DNA from: Streptacidiphilus jiangxiensis
GTDB lineage: Bacteria > Actinomycetota > Actinomycetes > Streptomycetales > Streptomycetaceae
Assembly (NCBI RefSeq): GCF_900109465.1
Contig: NZ_FOAZ01000008.1
Span: 248,001-312,000, forward strand
Direction of reading: 5' to 3'
Length of the DNA: 64,000 nt
Shown here: positions 19,476 to 28,291 of the stretch, one piece after another
How the letters are laid out: each line of letters starts with the position of its first letter
How positions within the stretch are numbered: the stretch's first letter is position 1
Translations under genes and position numbers: made by a program
Notes under the pieces: model-generated
Told to the model about the DNA's origin: nothing
The model's database searches: none
What the model saw: the letters and a program-made list of their open reading frames with translations, nothing else

Positions 19476-19997
19476 ATGTCCGAAGGAAACCCCTCCGCCA
19501 CTTCGTCCGTCGAGGCGCCGTCCCTCCGCTGGTTCGGCACGACCTGGGTGGACCGGGGCCCCGACTACTGGCTGCGCCGTGTCGCTGTGAGTGTCGGCGC
19601 CCTGGTCGCGGCCGTGGCGGGGGGTTTCCTCATGCGCCTGGCCGTACAGGGCGTCATCATCGCCAAGACCGGCTCGTTCATCGAGATCGTGCTGATCCTG
19701 GCCATCGCGGTCTGCAGCTGCGTCGGCGCGCTGCGCACCTGGAACGTGCTGACCCAGGGCAAGGAGTCGCTCTCCGGTTGGATGGCCGACGACAAGTCGA
19801 TCAGCGTGATGCTGATCGTCGGCTTCGTCGGCTTCGTCGGCTCGCTGGTGGCGTACTTCCTGCGCAGCCTCGTCGAGGCCCCGGGCGAGGGCGTCGCGCG
19901 CACCCGCTACGAGCTGGCCGTGGCCGCGGCCGCCCGCCGCAAGGCCGCACCGAAGGCGGGCGCGAAGGCGGGCGCGAAAGCCCGGCGCAGGCGCTGA
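19476..19997 (+). CDS. Small integral membrane protein, function unknown
   Basis: The 173-residue product starts at ATG 19476, 35 bases after ilvD. It contains three predicted membrane helices (VSVGALVAAVAGGFLMRL, FIEIVLILAIAVCSCVGAL and VMLIVGFVGFVGSLVAYFL). A highly basic C-terminus of repeated AGAKAGAKARRRR type is probably cytoplasmic. I do not recognise a family. It is likely cotranscribed with ilvD. It converges with the next minus-strand gene, with one base between stop codons and no terminator hairpin. Confidence 0.72.
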   Translation: MSEGNPSATSSVEAPSLRWFGTTWVDRGPDYWLRRVAVSVGALVAAVAGGFLMRLAVQGVIIAKTGSFIEIVLILAIAVCSCVGALRTWNVLTQGKESLSGWMADDKSISVMLIVGFVGFVGSLVAYFLRSLVEAPGEGVARTRYELAVAAAARRKAAPKAGAKAGAKARRRR

Positions 19998-19998
19998 C

Positions 19999-21069
19999 TC
20001 ACGGCTGCCGGACGTTCTGGCACCGGCCCGCCGACTGCCCCGGTGAGGGCAGGGGCTGGGCCGTGTCGTAGGGATCGACGGCGGGCCCCGAGCCGAGCCC
20101 GTCCCCCGGGGTGGTCGGGAAAGCCGGGTTGAGGTAGCCGTCGATCAGGGCGCAGCTGTCGTTCGCGGTGTACCCGTTCGTCGGGCTCACGTAGAGGTGC
20201 GCGGTGTCGACCACTGAGTGCGCCGGGCCGTGGAAGACGAAGTCCAGCACCCGGCGGGCGACCACCCGGACCACGGCGGAGCCGTTCGGCGCCTGCCGGG
20301 CCGCGTAGACGAAGTCGACGTCGGCGTGCACCGTCATGCCGCCGGTCCCGTCCGGGGACGCGGTGAGGGTGCCGCGGACCTTCACCACCTGACCCACCGG
20401 GCGCACCTTCGCCGGGTTGAAGCGGCTCAGCCACATGACGGGGTCGTCGTAGCGGCTCGGACGGACGAGCGCCCCGGCCAGCAGTCGGCGCGGCTCGGAT
20501 GCCAGCATGTCCAGCACCGGCTGGGCCGAGCCGCCGCCGAGGATCTGCGGATTGAGGTAGGCGACGACGAGGTAGAGCCGTGCCTCGGCCAGGTCCTGGC
20601 CGACCGTTGCCGCGGAGAGGTTCCCGACGGGCTTCGCGGGTGGCAGCACGATGCCGTCCGCGTTGTCGGACCACGAGGCGGCCGGGCTGCCGGCGAAGGG
20701 TGCGGCGAGCGACGGCACGTCCGCGCCGGACGCGGAGGGTGCGGTGCCACCGGCTGTCGGCGCGTGCCGGGGAAGCCGGCCCAGCAGCCCGGAGAGGGCC
20801 AGGGCGCCGATGGCCAGGGCGGAGGCGAGCAGCACCGCGACCAGCCTCGGTACCCGCCACCGCTTCTGCTGCCGCGGTGCCTGCTGCTCCGGCAGGCTCC
20901 AGCGGCGCCCGCCCGGATCGACGGGCGGTGCGTCCCGCCACTGCGCACCGAGCATCCGCGCCCGCGCCGACGCCTCCTTCTGCGCGGCTCCGCGCACGAA
21001 CTCCTCGTTCAGCTCCAGCCCGTCGAGCGGGTCAGGATCCGCCGCTCCGTCACCCGTGATGTCCCCCAT
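19999..21069 (-). CDS. Membrane-anchored extracytoplasmic protein, tandem paralog A
   Basis: This 356-residue protein begins with an acidic cytoplasmic segment containing NEEFVRGAAQKEASARARML. One membrane helix follows (VAVLLASALAIGALALSGLL, about residues 78-97). A Pro/Ser/Ala linker leads to an extracytoplasmic domain of about 230 residues that ends with two Cys (NDSCALIDGYL and GRCQN). It is paralogous along its length to the gene immediately upstream (21126-22217). No known catalytic motif is visible. The gap between the pair is 56 bases, so they form one transcription unit. Confidence 0.78.
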   Translation of the reverse strand: MGDITGDGAADPDPLDGLELNEEFVRGAAQKEASARARMLGAQWRDAPPVDPGGRRWSLPEQQAPRQQKRWRVPRLVAVLLASALAIGALALSGLLGRLPRHAPTAGGTAPSASGADVPSLAAPFAGSPAASWSDNADGIVLPPAKPVGNLSAATVGQDLAEARLYLVVAYLNPQILGGGSAQPVLDMLASEPRRLLAGALVRPSRYDDPVMWLSRFNPAKVRPVGQVVKVRGTLTASPDGTGGMTVHADVDFVYAARQAPNGSAVVRVVARRVLDFVFHGPAHSVVDTAHLYVSPTNGYTANDSCALIDGYLNPAFPTTPGDGLGSGPAVDPYDTAQPLPSPGQSAGRCQNVRQP

Positions 21070-21125
21070 GGCGCCGCAGTATGGGCGCGACGGTCCAAGA
21101 GGTGAAGCAGCGTGCGCGGCTCAGC

Positions 21126-22217
21126 TCAGGACCGGCTGTCCTGGCTGCACTTGGATCTGCCGTCGGGCAGCTTCGACATGTCGTACGGGTCGATCGGGCT
21201 GCCGCTCGGGGCGGGGCCGGCCGCCGCGGTGCTGGAGGGGTCCGCGGTCTGGAAGTACGGGATCAGGTATCCCTGGGTGAACCCGCAGAGCTGGTCACCG
21301 GTGAACCCGTCGATGTTCTCGATCCAGACCGTGCCGGACGGCCCGGTCTGGAAGCGGTACGGGTCGTAGAAGCGGAAGGTCAGGATCCTGCGGGCGATCG
21401 TCCGCTCCACCTCGGTCCCGCCGACCGGGTGCGAGGCGTAGACGAAGGCGAAGTCGGTGCGGACGCGGAGGCCGTTGTCGCCGTCACCGGAGAGCGAGAC
21501 CGTGCCCTGGACGCGCACGTCGTCGAGCGGGACGGCGGCCTTCGGGTCGAAGCGGCTCACGATCATGATCCCGTCCGCGCCGGGAGCGGGGTGGTCGACG
21601 AGCTTGTGCGCCCACGAGGGGTTGGCGACCAGATCCAGGGCGGGCTGCGGGTAGCCGCCGGCCAGCGTCTTCGGGTCCAGGAACGCGGCCACCAGGTAGT
21701 CCTTGACCAGCTGCTCGTCCTTGGCCACCGTGCTCGTCGAGAAGATGCCGACCGGCTTCGCCGCCGGCAGGGCGATGCCGGCCGCGCCGGAGGGCCATTT
21801 GTCGGCCGGCGAGCCGACGAAGGGGTGCCGCAGGTCCGGGGTCTGGTCCGCGTAGGGAGTGGGCGGCGCCGCCGTCGGGCTGGCGGTGAGCGGGGGAGCG
21901 ACGCTCGGCTGCGCCGCCGCCGTGCCCGGCGCCTTGTCGTAGAGCCAGTCGTGCACCTTGGCGGCGTTCAGCCCGACCGCGATCAGGCCCGCCGCGAGCA
22001 GCACGAACAGTGGCGCCTGCCACCGCACCTTGCGGCGGCGCTTGATCGGGACGACCGGAGCCCGCCAGGCGGTGTCCTGCGGTGGCTGCTTCTTCCACCG
22101 CGAGGCAAGCATGCGGGAGCGGGCGGACGCCTCCTTGTGCTCGGCGGAGCTGACGAAGTCCTCGTCGAGCACAAGGTTCTCGAACGGGTCTTCGGGCTGG
22201 TCGTCGATCTTCGGCAC
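21126..22217 (-). CDS. Membrane-anchored extracytoplasmic protein, tandem paralog B
   Basis: The 363-residue product is the paralog of the downstream gene. It shares the N-terminal block LDEDFVSSAEHKEASARSRML, a basic stop-transfer run (IKRRRKVRW) and one membrane helix. The extracytoplasmic domain shares GSPADKWPSGAAGIALPAAKPVG with GSPAASWSDNADGIVLPPAKPVG of paralog A, and also ends with paired Cys. The start is GTG 22217. The pair probably arose by tandem duplication. I cannot assign a function; I believe similar pairs occur in other Streptomyces near ilvD, but that is from memory. Confidence 0.78.
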   Translation of the reverse strand: MPKIDDQPEDPFENLVLDEDFVSSAEHKEASARSRMLASRWKKQPPQDTAWRAPVVPIKRRRKVRWQAPLFVLLAAGLIAVGLNAAKVHDWLYDKAPGTAAAQPSVAPPLTASPTAAPPTPYADQTPDLRHPFVGSPADKWPSGAAGIALPAAKPVGIFSTSTVAKDEQLVKDYLVAAFLDPKTLAGGYPQPALDLVANPSWAHKLVDHPAPGADGIMIVSRFDPKAAVPLDDVRVQGTVSLSGDGDNGLRVRTDFAFVYASHPVGGTEVERTIARRILTFRFYDPYRFQTGPSGTVWIENIDGFTGDQLCGFTQGYLIPYFQTADPSSTAAAGPAPSGSPIDPYDMSKLPDGRSKCSQDSRS

Positions 22218-22344
22218 CGCGCCAGTATGGCCAGTGCGAAACCTCTGCCCCGGAGGGATCGGTTAGGAATTCGGCAAGAGCGAGCGCGTCGTGCGCCCTT
22301 CTGTGCCGGTCGCCCCTAATGTCCCGCCGGCCGGTCCCGTCGGT

Positions 22345-22800
22345 TCAGCTCCCCGCGCGCTTGCGGGCGCCCGCGACGCTGCTGACCACGCCGACCACCG
22401 CGTACAGCAGGGCGGCGTGCCACAGGCCCGTCCAAATGCTCGCGAACAGGCCACTGGAGCTCAGGAAGTACTGCGTCAGCGTGTTCGTCACCGCCAGCGC
22501 GGCCGCGGGCGCGCCCGCCGCCTGCCACGGGTGCTCCTGCGCCCAGCGGCGCACGCGGTGGTCCCCGCCCTTCCGCTGGGCGGCCGCGCCGGCGCCGCCG
22601 ACCAGGAAGAAGAGGAAGAGGCCGATACTGGCCGGGCCCGCCAGGATGCCCAGCGACCAGTGCAGGGTGATCAGGTCGATGCCGACGGCTGCCCCGGCAC
22701 CCACCAGACCGACGACACCCGCTGTACGCCACGGCCCACGTGAGGCCGAGGCCACGGCCAGCGTGCCGGATTCGCGCGGGCTGATCTCACTACGACTCAT
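22345..22800 (-). CDS. Small multi-pass membrane protein, function unknown
   Basis: The product has 151 residues from ATG 22800. It has four hydrophobic segments: AGVVGLVGAGAAVGIDL, LGILAGPASIGLFLFFLVGGA, a weaker one around AAGAPAAALAVTNTL, and FASIWTGLWHAALLYAVVGVV. The N-terminus is Ser/Arg-rich and the tail is basic. GGAAG lies just before the chosen start. No family is recognised. It is divergent from the proline dehydrogenase gene, with about 136 bases between starts. Confidence 0.68.
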   Translation of the reverse strand: MSRSEISPRESGTLAVASASRGPWRTAGVVGLVGAGAAVGIDLITLHWSLGILAGPASIGLFLFFLVGGAGAAAQRKGGDHRVRRWAQEHPWQAAGAPAAALAVTNTLTQYFLSSSGLFASIWTGLWHAALLYAVVGVVSSVAGARKRAGS

Positions 22801-22936
22801 GCTTCCACGGTGCTCCTGACCGGCGGCAGAAGCCATAGGGGACGTCCCTGAGTTTGCCCCTAGTCCACCCCATGGCCGGGCCTCGTCCGCGCGGAGGATC
22901 AGCCCCTTCCACGCGGTCGCCGCCTAAGCTGACGCC

Positions 22937-23866
22937 ATGCTGACCCGTCGCCTCCTGCTCGCCGCCGCCGACAGTCCGCAGGCCCGACGGGCGGTGCTGG
23001 CCGCGCCCGGAGGGCGGGCCGTGGTGGCCCGCTTCGTGGCGGGCGAGACCAGGGCCGACGCGGTGGTGACCACCGACAGCCTGGTCGCCCGCGGCCTCGC
23101 GGTCACCCTGGACCACCTCGGCGAGGACACCCTCGACGAGGCTGCGGCCACGACCGTCGCCGACGAGTACCTCGGACTCCTCGGAGCGCTGGAACGGGCC
23201 GGCCTCGCCGGGCGCGCGGAGGTCTCGGTCAAGCTGTCCGCGCTCGGCTCCGGCCTCGGCGCCGACGGCCCAGCCCTGGCCCGCACCCACCTGCGCGCCG
23301 TCTGCGCCGCCGCCGACGCGGCCGGCACCAGTGTCACCGTCGACATGGAGGACCACGCCGCCACCGAGGCCACCCTCGCCGCCGTCGCCGAACTGCGCGC
23401 CGACCACCCCACCCTCGGGGTCGTGCTCCAGGCCTACCTGCGCCGCACCGAGTCCGACTGCCGGGAACTGCTCGGCAGCGGCTCCCGGGTCCGCCTGGTC
23501 AAGGGCGCCTACGCGGAGCCGGACGACGTCGCCTTCCGCGACCGCGCCGAGGTCGACCGCTGCTACGTGCGCTGCCTGCGGCTGCTGATGGAGGGTCAGG
23601 GCTATCCGATGGTCGCCACCCACGACCCGCGCCTGATCGAGATCGCCGGCGTCCTCGCGGTCCGCGCCGGGCGCCCGCAGGACAGCTACGAGTTCCAGAT
23701 GCTCTACGGCGTCCGCGCCGACGAGCAGCGCCGCCTGGCGGACGCGGGCGAGACGGTGCGCGTCTACGTTCCCTACGGCACCGACTGGTACGCCTACTTC
23801 ATGCGCCGCCTCGCCGAACGCCCCGCCAACCTGGGCTTCTTCGCCCGCGCGCTCGTCGGTCACTGA
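22937..23866 (+). CDS. Proline dehydrogenase (monofunctional, FAD-dependent)
   Basis: This 309-residue enzyme oxidises proline to pyrroline-5-carboxylate, passing electrons to FAD and the respiratory chain. Family strands are visible in order: VSVKLSALG, TVDMEDHAATE, GVVLQAYLRRTESDC, RLVKGAYAEPDD, VATHDPRLIE, YEFQMLYGVR and RVYVPYGTDWYAYFMRRLAERPAN (listed as motifs). It lacks the P5C-dehydrogenase half of PutA, as is usual in actinobacteria. It lies 58 bases upstream of proC, which encodes the reductase that makes proline from the same intermediate. Confidence 0.93.
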   Translation: MLTRRLLLAAADSPQARRAVLAAPGGRAVVARFVAGETRADAVVTTDSLVARGLAVTLDHLGEDTLDEAAATTVADEYLGLLGALERAGLAGRAEVSVKLSALGSGLGADGPALARTHLRAVCAAADAAGTSVTVDMEDHAATEATLAAVAELRADHPTLGVVLQAYLRRTESDCRELLGSGSRVRLVKGAYAEPDDVAFRDRAEVDRCYVRCLRLLMEGQGYPMVATHDPRLIEIAGVLAVRAGRPQDSYEFQMLYGVRADEQRRLADAGETVRVYVPYGTDWYAYFMRRLAERPANLGFFARALVGH

Positions 23867-23924
23867 CCTGCCCGCGTTTCGGACGCTCCCGCGCCCGGCG
23901 CGCGCCCGGTGCGACACTGGCCCC

Positions 23925-24734
23925 ATGACGCAACGAGTCGCCGTCCTCGGTACCGGAAAGATCGGCGAGGCCCTGGTCTCCGGCCTGCTGCGCGCGGGCA
24001 AGTCCCCGGCCGACGTGCTGGTCACCGCCCGCCGCCCCGAGCGGGCGCAGGAGCTGCGCGAGCGCCACGGCGTCGAGGCCGTGACCAACGAGGAGGCGGC
24101 CAAGGCCGCCGACACGTTGATCCTCACCGTGAAGCCGCAGGACATGGGCACGCTGCTGGACGAGCTCGCGCCCGCGATCCCGGCCGACCGCCTGGTGATC
24201 TCCGGCGCGGCCGGCGTCCCCACCTCCTGGTTCGAGGAGCGCCTCGCGCCCGGCACGCCCGTGGTCCGCGTCATGACCAACACGCCCGTCCTCGTCGACG
24301 AGGCCATGAGCGTCATCTCGGCCGGCTCCCACGCCACCGAGGAGCACCTGCTCCGCACCGAGGAGATCTTCCGCCAGGTCGGCAAGACGCTGCGGGTCCC
24401 GGAGTCCCAGCAGGACGCGGCCACCGCGCTCTCCGGCTCGGGCCCCGCCTACTTCTTCTACCTCGTCGAGGCGATGACCGACGCCGGCATCCTGCTCGGC
24501 CTGCCGCGCGCGGTCGCCCACGACCTCATCGTCCAGGCCGCCGTCGGCGCCTCGGTGATGCTGCGCGACTCCGGCGAGCACCCGGTCAAGCTCCGCGAGG
24601 CGGTCACCTCCCCGGCCGGCACGACGATCTCCGCGATCCGCGAGCTGGAGAACCACGGCGTCCGCGCGGCCCTGCTGAGCGCGCTGGAGGCGGCGCGCAA
24701 CCGCTCCCAGGAGCTGGCCTCCGGCGGCAAGTAG
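23925..24734 (+). CDS. proC: Pyrroline-5-carboxylate reductase ProC
   Basis: ProC reduces pyrroline-5-carboxylate to proline with NAD(P)H. The 269-residue product has an N-terminal Rossmann motif (VLGTGKIGEALVSGLLRAGK). The C-terminal helical dimer domain carries the signature ATALSGSGPAYFFYLVEAM and PAGTTISAIRELE. The length is normal. Its stop lies next to the HAD gene start, so these genes form an operon with the upstream proline dehydrogenase. The pairing of a catabolic and a biosynthetic enzyme for the same step is notable. Confidence 0.95.
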   Translation: MTQRVAVLGTGKIGEALVSGLLRAGKSPADVLVTARRPERAQELRERHGVEAVTNEEAAKAADTLILTVKPQDMGTLLDELAPAIPADRLVISGAAGVPTSWFEERLAPGTPVVRVMTNTPVLVDEAMSVISAGSHATEEHLLRTEEIFRQVGKTLRVPESQQDAATALSGSGPAYFFYLVEAMTDAGILLGLPRAVAHDLIVQAAVGASVMLRDSGEHPVKLREAVTSPAGTTISAIRELENHGVRAALLSALEAARNRSQELASGGK

Positions 24735-24735
24735 G

Positions 24736-25389
24736 GTGGACCGGGTGCTGCGATACGACCTGGTGATCTTCGACAACGACGGCGTGCTCGTCGACAGCGA
24801 GCCGCTGTCCAACCGCCTGCTGGCCGACTACCTGACCGAGCTCGGTTACCCGACCACCATCGAGGACTCCTACCGGGACTTCATGGGCGCGGCGGCCCAC
24901 ACCGTCCACGACGTCATCGCCGAGCGGTACGACGGCGCGCGGCTGCCGTCGACCTTCGACGAGGACTTCCACGGCCTGGTCTTCGCCTCGTTCCGCGAGC
25001 AGTTGACGCCCGTCGCCGGTGCGGCGGAGCTGCTGGCCTTCGTGCAGGAACGTTTGCCCTACTGCGTCGCCTCCTCCGCGCACCACGAGTGGATCCGCAC
25101 CGCCCACGAGGTGACCGGGCTCAGCCCGTTCTTCCGCGACGACCAGCTCTTCAGCGCCCAGGACGTGGGCCGCGGCAAGCCCGCGCCCGACCTGTTCCTG
25201 CACGCGGCGGCGAAGATGGGCGTGGCGCCCGAGCGCTGCGTCGTCATCGAGGACAGCCCCTTGGGCGTCGCCGCCGCGCGGGCGGCGGGCATGGACGTCT
25301 ACGGCTACGCCGCGCTGACGCCGCGCGAGCGGCTGGCGGGGGCGACGGGGATCATCGACGACCTGGGCCGGATCCGGGCCCTGCTGTAG
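24736..25389 (+). CDS. HAD-superfamily phosphatase (beta-phosphoglucomutase-like)
   Basis: This 217-residue cytosolic hydrolase has HAD motif I as FDNDGVLVDSE with nucleophile and acid Asp. A helical cap domain follows. Motif II is in VASSAHHEW, the motif III Lys is in GRGKPAPDLF, and motif IV is VVIEDSPLGVAAA. The features match phosphoglycolate phosphatase or beta-phosphoglucomutase relatives. The substrate is not predictable. It starts at GTG 24736, one base after proC, with GTG 24745 as an alternative. A perfect hairpin at 25401-25419 follows it. Confidence 0.88.
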   Translation: MDRVLRYDLVIFDNDGVLVDSEPLSNRLLADYLTELGYPTTIEDSYRDFMGAAAHTVHDVIAERYDGARLPSTFDEDFHGLVFASFREQLTPVAGAAELLAFVQERLPYCVASSAHHEWIRTAHEVTGLSPFFRDDQLFSAQDVGRGKPAPDLFLHAAAKMGVAPERCVVIEDSPLGVAAARAAGMDVYGYAALTPRERLAGATGIIDDLGRIRALL

Positions 25390-25400
25390 CGGCAACCGGC

Positions 25401-25419
25401 AGGGGCGCGAGGCGCCCCT
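25401..25419. terminator. Bidirectional hairpin between convergent genes
   Basis: AGGGGCGC-GAG-GCGCCCCT is a perfect 8-base stem with a 3-base loop between two convergent stop codons. It overlaps the TAG stop of the minus-strand M23-like gene (25418-25420). The arm AGGGGCGC is the outer part of the 22-base arm of the four larger palindromes, so this looks like a minimal member of the same family. Confidence 0.72.
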
Positions 25420-26899
25420 AAAGGTCCGCGACGGTGACGCGCCTGCCTCGGTGCAGGTCGCCCCGGGTCTCGGTGAGGCGGAAGGGGAGCCCGAGCCCGA
25501 CGCTGCTCTCCGCGCGCAGCCGCAGGGACGGTTCCGGCCCGGCCGCGCTGTTGCCCACCGAGCCGATCGGGGTGCCGACCGCGACGTGCTGGCCGCGTCG
25601 GACCAGGACGGAGTCCTCGCGCAGGCCGCTGAGGACGACGACGCCGCGGTCGGTGCCGATACGGACGTGGTTGCCGTCCGGGTGGTTCGCCGAGGCGGCG
25701 AGCGGGGGGTGGTCGGGCAGGCCGTCCACCGCGGCCAGGATCACGCCGTCGACCGGACTGACGACGGGGTGGCCGAAGACGGCGTAGCGCTCGTTCGTCG
25801 CCGGGGCCAGCCCGAGCGCGCGGCGGCCGCGCCACTGGGGGCCCTCACCGAGCTGGACCAGGTCGACCGCGTAGCGGGCGCTGCGGTCGCCGCCGGGGGA
25901 GAGGGAGGCGTCGGCGTGCCGGTTGACCGCGGGGCCGCCGGCCTCGCTGCAGACGAAGGTGCCGCCGCGCAGCGGCGAGCGCAGCTGGAGCGGGTGCGCG
26001 GTCGGCGCGCCGGGGACCGGACGGGACCGCTGCCAGGTCCACGCCGCCAGGCCCGCCACGCCGACGAACAGGCCCAGTTCGGGCAGGCCCGGCAGGCCCC
26101 AGCCGAGGCCGGAGCCCAGCACGTGGCCGAAGGCCAGCACCGCGACGACGGCCGGGGCCACCGGCAGCGAACGGAACCACGGCGGCAGCGCCCACGTCGG
26201 CGCGGTCCGCAGCACGTACCAGGCGAAGGCGGGCGTCTGGGCCAGGATCAGCAGCCAGCCCGTGGCGCTGCCGGTCAGCCAAGGGAACGTCAGCTCCGCC
26301 GCCGTCGCCGCCGCGTAGGCGAGCACGAGGCGCTGGAGCCGCACCACCGCGGCCGGCTTCGGTCCGGAGGCGACGGCGGGCGCGACGACGGCCGTCGGCA
26401 CGGAGACGGGCGCAGCGACCGGCACGGCGACCGGCGGGGCCACCGGCGGGGCGACCGGCACGGGCTGCGGCCGGGGTTCCGGCTGGGGCTTCGGCTGGGG
26501 CTTCGGCGCCAGGTCGAGCGTCGGGGCCTCGCTGCGCGGCACGGGGACGGTCGTCCGCGCGGCAGAGCGGGCCGTCAGCGCGCCGGGGCCGGTGACGAAG
26601 GAGGCCAGGCGGCCGGCCTCGTCCAGGCGGGCCCAGACCAGCTCCGCGCCGGCCGCGAAGACCAGCAGGTGCAGGTCCTTCTGCCGCCGCACCTGACGGA
26701 GCTCGCCGTGGCGCTCGCGCAGCACGTCCACCGACTCCTGCAGCCGGTGCACCGGCACGCGTTCCAGCAGCCGCTCGCTGATCAGCGTCGGGGCCACCTC
26801 CGCCGCGCCGAACAGCGCCAGCAGTGCCTGCGCGACCGGGTCCGCCGCCCCCTGGGCGCGGCCGGGCGAACGGAGACGGAGACGCGTAGCCATACCCAT
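25418..26899 (-). CDS. Membrane protein with C-terminal diverged M23 (LytM-like) domain
   Basis: The 493-residue product starts at ATG 26899; ATG 26893 is possible. A cytoplasmic N-terminal region of about 110 residues is followed by a Pro-rich repeat (PKPQPKPQPEPRPQPVP). Four or five hydrophobic segments span about residues 205-310. The C-terminal domain of about 170 residues aligns with M23 endopeptidase folds (VNRHADASLSPGGDRSARYAVDLV, NHVRIGTDRG). The catalytic HxH of M23 is replaced by PSLRLRAES, so hydrolase activity is doubtful. It may be a regulatory or binding domain for cell wall. The N-terminal region shows no recognised family. Confidence 0.75.
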   Translation of the reverse strand: MGMATRLRLRSPGRAQGAADPVAQALLALFGAAEVAPTLISERLLERVPVHRLQESVDVLRERHGELRQVRRQKDLHLLVFAAGAELVWARLDEAGRLASFVTGPGALTARSAARTTVPVPRSEAPTLDLAPKPQPKPQPEPRPQPVPVAPPVAPPVAVPVAAPVSVPTAVVAPAVASGPKPAAVVRLQRLVLAYAAATAAELTFPWLTGSATGWLLILAQTPAFAWYVLRTAPTWALPPWFRSLPVAPAVVAVLAFGHVLGSGLGWGLPGLPELGLFVGVAGLAAWTWQRSRPVPGAPTAHPLQLRSPLRGGTFVCSEAGGPAVNRHADASLSPGGDRSARYAVDLVQLGEGPQWRGRRALGLAPATNERYAVFGHPVVSPVDGVILAAVDGLPDHPPLAASANHPDGNHVRIGTDRGVVVLSGLREDSVLVRRGQHVAVGTPIGSVGNSAAGPEPSLRLRAESSVGLGLPFRLTETRGDLHRGRRVTVADL

Positions 26900-27082
26900 G
26901 CACCCAACCGTAGGGTTTCCGGACCGTTCTGCCCCGGAACGACGTGGTTCGGCACGGGTTGCCTTTCGAGTGGCCTTCGGATCGGTTCCAAAAGGTGAGC
27001 AATCCTCGGACGGGGGTTCCGCTGCCGCCCGTGAGTCCGTACGCTCGCGCCAACCTGTTCGGATACCGGCCGGTAGGAAACC

Positions 27083-28291
27083 ATGACGCCCAGCGAGATC
27101 ACCCCCAGACTGCGGCAAGCGCGCAGCGCCCTGCTGTTCAGCTATGTCGCCCAGGGCGCGGTCTTCGCGCTGCTGGTGACCCGCATTCCGGGCATCCAGA
27201 CGCAGTACAAGATCAGCGACGGCATGCTGCCGATCTTCCTGGCGGCCGTGCCGATCCTGGCGGGTGTCGGCTCCATCTCCATGGAGCACGTGGTCAAGAA
27301 GACCTCGCCGCGTGCCGTGCTGCGGGTCGTCCAGCCGCTGGTCTGCCTCACCCTGCTCGGGGTCGGTCTCGGCGACCAGATGTGGGAGGCGGCCGTCGCG
27401 CTCGCCGCCTTCGGCCTCGCCGTCGGCGGTCTGGACGCCAGCCAGGCCATGTCCGCGGTCGCCCTGCAGCACCGCTACGGGCGCGAGCGCAGCATCATGC
27501 AGGCGTTCTACGCCGCGTTCAGCCTCGGCGGCATCATCGGCGCCTCGCTGGCCTGGACCCAGGTCCACTTCAAGCTGAGCCTGCTCACCATGTTCGGCAG
27601 CGTCGGCGTCGTCGTGGCGCTCTCCGTGCTGGTGGCAGGCCGTTGGTACGCGGGCCCGGAGGAGCTCGGCCGGGCCGTCGAGGAGGCCACCGAGGCCGCC
27701 AACCGCTCCATCCCGTGGAAGCCGCTGCTGCCGCTCTGCCTCGCCATGTGCGTCGCCTACATCGGCGACGCCACCGTCTCCAACTGGGCCGCGAAGTACC
27801 TGCAGGAAGGCCTGCACAGCTCCGACCAGATGACCACCGTCCCGTACAACGCGTACATGGTCGTCATGCTCGTCGGCCGCCTGCTCGGCGACTCCCGCGT
27901 GCAGAGCTGGGGCAGCGTCCGCACCGTCCGTCTCGGCGCCGCGGTCTGCGCGCTCGGCTTCCTGCTGGTCGCCGTCTCGCCCGGCGCCTGGATCGCGGTG
28001 GCCGCGTTCGCCGTCGTCGGCCTCGGCATCTCCGTGATCGTCCCACAGGTCTTCGCCGCCGGCGGCCGCCTGTTCCCGAAGGACTCCGACGCCGCGGTGG
28101 CCCGCCTCAACATCTTCAACTACGTCGGCTTCCTCGTCGGCGCCCCGCTGGTCGGCGGGCTGGCCGGGGCCATGGGCTACCGGATCGCCATGCTGGTGCC
28201 GATGGTCCTGATCCTCGCCGTCTTCGCCGTCAGCAAGGCGTTCGGGCCGAGCGCGGTGCAGCAGCCGGCGGCCGATACCGTGGCGGTATGA
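27083..28291 (+). CDS. MFS transporter
   Basis: This 402-residue integral membrane protein has twelve predicted helices in two six-helix halves. The loop between helices 2 and 3 reads EHVVKKTSPRAVLR, and the second half has VVMLVGRLLGDSRVQ. It resembles actinobacterial MFS proteins of uncharacterised substrate. GGTAGGAAACC precedes ATG 27083. Its TGA overlaps the ATG of the AcuC-like gene (ATGA), so the two are translationally coupled. The 183-base gap upstream is shared with the divergent M23-like gene. Confidence 0.88.
   Translation: MTPSEITPRLRQARSALLFSYVAQGAVFALLVTRIPGIQTQYKISDGMLPIFLAAVPILAGVGSISMEHVVKKTSPRAVLRVVQPLVCLTLLGVGLGDQMWEAAVALAAFGLAVGGLDASQAMSAVALQHRYGRERSIMQAFYAAFSLGGIIGASLAWTQVHFKLSLLTMFGSVGVVVALSVLVAGRWYAGPEELGRAVEEATEAANRSIPWKPLLPLCLAMCVAYIGDATVSNWAAKYLQEGLHSSDQMTTVPYNAYMVVMLVGRLLGDSRVQSWGSVRTVRLGAAVCALGFLLVAVSPGAWIAVAAFAVVGLGISVIVPQVFAAGGRLFPKDSDAAVARLNIFNYVGFLVGAPLVGGLAGAMGYRIAMLVPMVLILAVFAVSKAFGPSAVQQPAADTVAV

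Noticed and set aside
25418-27817. 800-codon version of the M23-like gene
   Set aside because: The N-terminal 300 codons run antisense to the MFS gene; ATG 26899 gives a sensible protein start.
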